Assembly: GCA_030607765.1 (NCBI GenBank)
Contig: JAUWJJ010000032.1
Location: forward strand, 1 to 8,676
Length of the DNA: 8,676 bases
Origin: Candidatus Aerophobota bacterium
Lineage (GTDB): Bacteria; Aerophobota; Aerophobia; Aerophobales; B3-G15
Reading direction: 5' to 3'
The position numbers and the translations under genes are program-made. Numbering within the stretch: position 1 is the first letter of the stretch; the number at the start of each line of letters is the position of its first letter. Positions 5,223-8,676 of this stretch are shown here, in pieces. The notes under the pieces were generated by a model. It did not search any database and was not told where the DNA came from. It saw only the letters and a list, made by a program, of their open reading frames with translations.

Positions 5223-5271
5223 AAAATTATCGCTAAAAGGTTAGTTCTTTCTCTAAGCAAATAAAATATTT

Positions 5272-5283
5272 AGGAGGAGGTGA
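5272..5283 (+). promoter_or_regulatory. Very strong Shine-Dalgarno that decides the start at 5289
   Basis: AGGAGGAGGTGA is a near-perfect anti-16S match and ends five bases before ATG 5289. An in-frame GTG at 5280 lies inside this sequence and so is unlikely to be the start. Confidence 0.85.
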
Positions 5284-5288
5284 ATGAA

Positions 5289-6068
5289 ATGAGTAGAATA
5301 AAAAAATATCTATATGTAAGTGTTTCTTTGATTATTGTAGTTATTTTGGGGATTGTAGCCATACAATACATTTATTCCCCGGGTAAAACCAGCGCCCAAT
5401 TAACTGTTTTGTGTGGTGGGTCTTTCAAATACCCTGTTGAAGAGCTGGTTGAGGCGTTTGAGAAGGAAGCAAGCATAGATGTCGAAATATCCTTTGGCGG
5501 ATGCGAAGACCATCTTCCCCATGTTAAGATGCATAATGTTGGTGATATCTATATAGCTCATACTCCATATATGAAATACACTGAAGATGCGCAAGCTCTC
5601 TCAAGATGGGTTCAGGTAGGATATGTTCGCCCGGTTTTGGTTGTAAAAAAAGGCAACCCGCTCTATCTAAAAGGAATCCAAGACCTTACCCGGCCCGGTT
5701 TAAAAGTTGCTTTGCCTAATCCAGAATTCGCTACCTGCGGAGAAATGGTTGAAAAGCTTTTCAAGAAGAAAGGTATTTGGGATGATGTAAAGAAGAATGT
5801 GGGCAATGCTTTTTTCAAAACCCATGCTCAAACTGCAATCGCAATTAAAGTTGGAGGCCGCGATGCTGGTATGATGTGGAATGGTATTGTCTATAACTGG
5901 CGTGATGTGATTGAAATTGTCCCTACACCCTATGAATACGACCGGGTAATTGAAGTGGGGGTTATTGGGCTCAGTTACTCAAAGCATCCAAAACTCGTTG
6001 AGGAATTCTTAAAGTTTTCAGAGAAAAACGGAAAGGCGATATTCAAGGAATTTGGTTTTACAAAGTAA
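5289..6068 (+). CDS. ModA-like periplasmic oxyanion-binding protein, first of two (divergent pocket)
   Basis: A 259-residue extracytoplasmic solute-binding protein and first gene of the importer. A basic N-terminus and a hydrophobic stretch (about 8-28) form a signal peptide or anchor. There is no lipobox cysteine; cleavage near TSA-Q (35-37) is possible. The mature part begins LTVLCGGSFKYPVEELVEAF (38-57), the place where ModA proteins have their first oxyanion-binding serine. The second usual ligand loop (Y/F-GGSGTL in relatives) reads FGGCEDHLPHV (69-79), losing the S-G-T. Later landmarks are VRPVLVVKKGNP (113-124) and VGGRDAGMMWNGIVYNW (188-204), with N where the next protein has D. These changes suggest altered ligand specificity relative to molybdate- or tungstate-binding ModA, but the ligand cannot be named. 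The next gene encodes a clear paralogue that would use the same permease. Confidence 0.78.
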   Translation: MSRIKKYLYVSVSLIIVVILGIVAIQYIYSPGKTSAQLTVLCGGSFKYPVEELVEAFEKEASIDVEISFGGCEDHLPHVKMHNVGDIYIAHTPYMKYTEDAQALSRWVQVGYVRPVLVVKKGNPLYLKGIQDLTRPGLKVALPNPEFATCGEMVEKLFKKKGIWDDVKKNVGNAFFKTHAQTAIAIKVGGRDAGMMWNGIVYNWRDVIEIVPTPYEYDRVIEVGVIGLSYSKHPKLVEEFLKFSEKNGKAIFKEFGFTK

Positions 6069-6086
6069 AATAAATGGAGAGGAAAA

Positions 6087-6878
6087 ATACGAAACAAAAT
6101 AATAATTGTTTTAAGTGTAATTGTCCTTGCACTAATTGTAGTGCTCTCTAACTATAGCCAGGGACAGGCAAAACAGATAGAGGAGAAAAGATTACTCTTC
6201 TATTGCGGAGCAGGTCTTCGTCCTCCTGTAAGTGAGATTGTTAAAATATTCTCTGAAGAACGCAATGTAAAGATTGAGTGTACCTATGCAGGAGCGGCTA
6301 CTCTCCGGACCCAAATACAACTGACAAAAAGGGGAGATTTTTTTATGCCGGGTGATGTCTCCTGGGTAGAGCGCCTTGAACCTGCCGGGCTTGTCGAATC
6401 TAAGCATACCGTTTGCTACTTTATTCCGGTAATCCTTGTAAAAAAGGGTAATCCTAAGAATATCAAAACTCTCAAAGACCTTGTAAAACCGGGAATAATG
6501 TTGGGACTTGGTGACCCTGAGGTAATCCCCGTTGGTAAAATAGCTATCAGAATTTTTAAAAAGAACAATATCAAGGTGGAGGAGGTTAAAAAGAACCTTG
6601 TTTTTAACTCGCTTACGGTAAACGAACTTGGAGTGCAGATCCAGGTAGGCAAGGTTGATGCCGTAATTGTCTGGGATGCGACTGCCTCCTACTTTGCAAA
6701 TTGGGGTGATACAGTTAAAATTCCCAGAGATAAGAATATTATTTCAACGGTTGCCATAGCCCAACTTAGTTGCTCCAAGCATAAAAAACTTGCCAGGGAG
6801 TTTGTGAACTTTGTCATTTCAAAGCGAGGCCAAGAGATCTTCCGAAAACACCACTTTTCAACTGAGCTAACAGAATGA
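6087..6878 (+). CDS. modA: ModA-like periplasmic oxyanion-binding protein, second of two; start codon atypical or frameshifted
   Basis: A paralogue of the preceding binding protein. From the ATA at 6087 the frame reads a basic start (RNK), a hydrophobic signal core (about 5-20) and SNYSQGQAKQ, then the mature domain from KRLLFYCGAGLRPPVSEIVK. The first ordinary start in frame is GTG 6141, which would cut away nearly all of the signal peptide. GGAG at 6076-6079 lies seven bases before the ATA, so this could be ATG mutated to ATA. Alternatively ATG 6074 with one A fewer in the A5 run at 6083-6087 would read MERKIRNKIII in frame. Family marks are YAGAATLRTQI (the ligand loop, where S-G-T relatives have A-A-T), GDFFMPGDVSWV, VILVKKGNP, DPEVIPVG and VDAVIVWDATASYF. 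This is the more canonical molybdate/tungstate-type binding protein of the two. Its TGA overlaps the permease ATG (ATGA). Confidence 0.75.
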   Translation: MRNKIIIVLSVIVLALIVVLSNYSQGQAKQIEEKRLLFYCGAGLRPPVSEIVKIFSEERNVKIECTYAGAATLRTQIQLTKRGDFFMPGDVSWVERLEPAGLVESKHTVCYFIPVILVKKGNPKNIKTLKDLVKPGIMLGLGDPEVIPVGKIAIRIFKKNNIKVEEVKKNLVFNSLTVNELGVQIQVGKVDAVIVWDATASYFANWGDTVKIPRDKNIISTVAIAQLSCSKHKKLAREFVNFVISKRGQEIFRKHHFSTELTE

Positions 6879-7693
6879 GTCAGCAAAGAAAAAAAGCACT
6901 GGTTCGTGGTTTAAGTGAGCATCTTTTCAGCACATGGGTCATGTTTTCCCTGTTTCTTTTCGTCGTCTTTGTGGTAATACTTATTCTGGGAGATATTGCT
7001 TATGTAGACAAAGAATCTTTTCATGAGGCTTTGCGTTCTCCGGAAATTCGGTTCGCCGTAAAACTCAGCATGATAACCTCCATAATCACAACTCTTATCG
7101 GTATGCTTATCGCTATTCCGACTGCTTACGCACTTAGCCGTTATCGATTTTTCGGGCATACTCTTGTAGATTCAATCGTGGATATCCCAATTGTTTTTCC
7201 TCCACTGATCATCGGACTTTCACTGCTAATCTTTTTCCATGCAGGCCCCGGGCTTTGGCTGGAAAATCACGGGATAAAATTCGTTTACCAGCCAGCAGGT
7301 ATTGTGTTATGCCAATTTCTCTGCGCAGTACCTTTTGGAATTCGGGCAGTTAATACTACATTTAATCAGATTAATCCTCGTGTTGAGCATGTTGCCTTGA
7401 CATTAGGTTGTACTCAATGGGGAGCTTTTTTCCGTATTGCACTACCAATGGCGCGTAACGGCATAATAGCCGGAACTATCCTTACCTGGGCACGTGCATT
7501 TGGAATTTTTGGGCCTCTGATGGTCCTTGTGGGTGCCGTGCGTATGCGCACAGAAGTATTACCTACTACGATTTACCTTGAACAATCCATCGGACGCATT
7601 GAAGTAGCGCTTGCTGTCGCCGTGATAATGATAATAATGGCTACGATTGCCCTGGTTGCAATTCGTCTGCTGGGATTACGATATGAATTTTGA
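6875..7693 (+). CDS. modB: ModB-like ABC permease for molybdate/tungstate-type oxyanion
   Basis: A 272-residue inner-membrane permease (BPD_transp_1 type) expected to act as a homodimer with the ATPase encoded next. Helices lie at about 21-39, 60-85, 98-121, 139-158, 195-220 and 243-268. The stretch SIVDIPIVFPPLIIGLSLL (100-118) corresponds to the PLVLPPVVVG segment typical of ModB. The EAA loop that docks on the ATPase is EHVALTLGCTQWGAFFRIAL (171-190), continuing to G200. The start overlaps the stop of the second binding protein by four bases, indicating translational coupling. The EAA loop and PP motif make the class firm; molybdate against tungstate or another oxyanion is not settled by sequence. 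Arginine is mostly CGN here, unlike the AGR of the genes left of 5000. Confidence 0.86.
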   Translation: MSQQRKKALVRGLSEHLFSTWVMFSLFLFVVFVVILILGDIAYVDKESFHEALRSPEIRFAVKLSMITSIITTLIGMLIAIPTAYALSRYRFFGHTLVDSIVDIPIVFPPLIIGLSLLIFFHAGPGLWLENHGIKFVYQPAGIVLCQFLCAVPFGIRAVNTTFNQINPRVEHVALTLGCTQWGAFFRIALPMARNGIIAGTILTWARAFGIFGPLMVLVGAVRMRTEVLPTTIYLEQSIGRIEVALAVAVIMIIMATIALVAIRLLGLRYEF

Positions 7694-7705
7694 TTGGATG
7701 CTTTA

Positions 7706-8676
7706 ATGATAACCGTAAACAATCTTAATTATAGCATCGGTAATTTTTCCCTACGCATCTCGTTTCTTGAGGTTGCTGATGGGGAATACTTTGTCCTTCT
7801 TGGGCCAACAGGCTCAGGTAAGACGCTTTTCATTGAATGCTTATGTGGTTTGATCCGTCCCAATGCTGGCAAAATTGAGATTGATGACCGGAATGTTACC
7901 AACCTTCCTCCACGTTTTCGCCAAATTGGATATGTCCCTCAGAACTATGAACTTTTCCCTCATATGAATGTTGAGGAAAACATCATATTTGCTCTTAAAA
8001 TAAGGGGGATGTCACATAAAGAATCCTGTAAGCTGGTTCAACCTATCGTCGAGATACTATCCCTGGCTCCCTTTCTCAAGCGTTCAACGATGACCTTGAG
8101 CGGTGGCGAGCGGCAAAAGGTTGCACTGGCAAGAGCACTTGCCAGGCGACCAAATTTGCTACTGCTTGACGAACCTGTAAGCGCCTTGGATGAGCAGAGC
8201 CGCCAGAGGGTTTGCGAGGAGCTTCGGCGAATTCAAAAAGAATTGTCGGTTACAACAATTCATGTCAGCCACAACTTTCAAGAGGCCATAACTGTTTCAG
8301 ACCAAGCCGGCGTTTTGCAGAACGGAAAAATTGCACAAAGGGGCCCCATTACTGAACTAATTAGAAAGCCAAGAAATGAGTTTGTGGCTCGTTTCTTCCG
8401 TGCAGAGAATATTTTTGAGGGTATGGCTGAACCTTGCTCCAATGGAGCTATCATTAACTTTGCAGGCCATAGAATCAATGTGAGGCGAAGATGCCAGGGT
8501 CAGGTAAAATTCATTGTCAGGCCCGAACTAATAAAAATTGCACCATTTGAAGTTAAAACTAAAAATGCAATTCCAGCTGTTCTGATAAATGCTTGTGATA
8601 TGGGAGTGTATAAGCAGTTTGAGTTTGATGCTGGGGTCAGGATTTTGGTGTATGCCATGCCTGAGAACGAGGGTTA
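7706..8676 (+). CDS. modC: ModC-like ABC importer ATPase, 3' end outside window
   Basis: The frame is open from ATG 7706 to the right edge (323 complete residues). It begins 12 bases after the permease stop with only a weak ribosome binding site. The nucleotide-binding domain is complete: Walker A GPTGSGKT (33-40), Q-loop VPQN (77-80), signature LSGGERQ (131-137), Walker B LLLLDEP (151-157), D-loop SALD (159-162) and switch histidine H189 in HVSHN. After about residue 235 (ENIFEG) comes the start of a C-terminal TOBE-like regulatory domain (FIVRPELIKI at 269-278), as in ModC and other oxyanion or sugar importers. It would drive uptake through the ModB-like permease. The domain layout and operon position support the molybdate/tungstate class; the TOBE part is cut, so regulatory ligand binding cannot be judged. 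Confidence 0.87.
   Translation, partial: MITVNNLNYSIGNFSLRISFLEVADGEYFVLLGPTGSGKTLFIECLCGLIRPNAGKIEIDDRNVTNLPPRFRQIGYVPQNYELFPHMNVEENIIFALKIRGMSHKESCKLVQPIVEILSLAPFLKRSTMTLSGGERQKVALARALARRPNLLLLDEPVSALDEQSRQRVCEELRRIQKELSVTTIHVSHNFQEAITVSDQAGVLQNGKIAQRGPITELIRKPRNEFVARFFRAENIFEGMAEPCSNGAIINFAGHRINVRRRCQGQVKFIVRPELIKIAPFEVKTKNAIPAVLINACDMGVYKQFEFDAGVRILVYAMPENEG

Noticed and set aside
5229..5235. ATCGCTA as a ModE operator half-site
   Set aside because: No matching inverted half follows at the expected spacing, so a single 7-base match is not enough.
5228..5271. Possible Moco or tungsten-cofactor riboswitch in the importer leader
   Set aside because: The leader is only about 50 bases, AT-rich and without the multi-stem GC-containing core expected of that class.
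6192..7159. Several minus-strand open frames opposite the second binding protein and the permease
   Set aside because: They are antisense to strongly conserved coding sequence, mutually inconsistent and without start signals.
7698..7706. ATG just before the ATPase start
   Set aside because: It reads ATG-CTT-TAA and stops at once, so the ATPase start is the ATG at 7706.

Overview
The window looks like chromosomal DNA from an AT-rich, diderm (LPS-type) bacterium. The evidence is a divisome-type FtsW end and a complete lptF-lptG pair, which serves lipopolysaccharide export in cells with an outer membrane. Nothing here fixes the phylum. The unusually dense short dispersed repeats between genes are, from general knowledge, common in genomes of uncultured candidate phyla, but that is only a hint.

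Left part (1-5000): the 3' end of ftsW (+), a CYTH-domain gene (+), and then, convergent to it, lptG and lptF transcribed leftward from a strong sigma70-type promoter just outside lptF. Divergent from lptF is a two-gene unit on the plus strand: a small membrane-anchored TPR protein and an overlapping or abutting four-helix membrane protein with an HxHH...DE signature. This part uses almost only AGA/AGG for arginine.

Right part (5195-8676): a promoter with a consensus -35 box and a very strong ribosome binding site lead into an oxyanion (molybdate/tungstate-type) ABC importer. It has two tandem, non-identical ModA-like binding proteins, a ModB-like permease that overlaps the second binding protein by ATGA, and a ModC-like ATPase running off the right edge. 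Codon use here shifts towards CGN arginine and higher GC, so the operon may have a different history from its neighbours. The second binding protein has no ATG, GTG or TTG at the place where its signal peptide begins.

The most interesting material lies between the genes. Nine hairpins of one architecture occur at 580-636, 1248-1301, 3594-3684 and 3761-3829. Each has a 5' foot GTAG (one ATAG, one GTAA), usually one base, a stem of about 6 bp, an apex hexamer of the CTTYRR type and the complementary stem. Their stem sequences differ but keep pairing through compensatory changes, and they come as inverted pairs. This is the layout of REP/REPIN elements moved by Y1 (RAYT) transposases, although no such gene is in the window. 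A second repeat family (AAYCACTGAARACACTGAA) begins on the TAA stop codon of two different genes. Two strand-asymmetric tracts (a G-free 90 nt stretch, and a stretch with 32 G to 3 C) lie where Rho-type termination could act.
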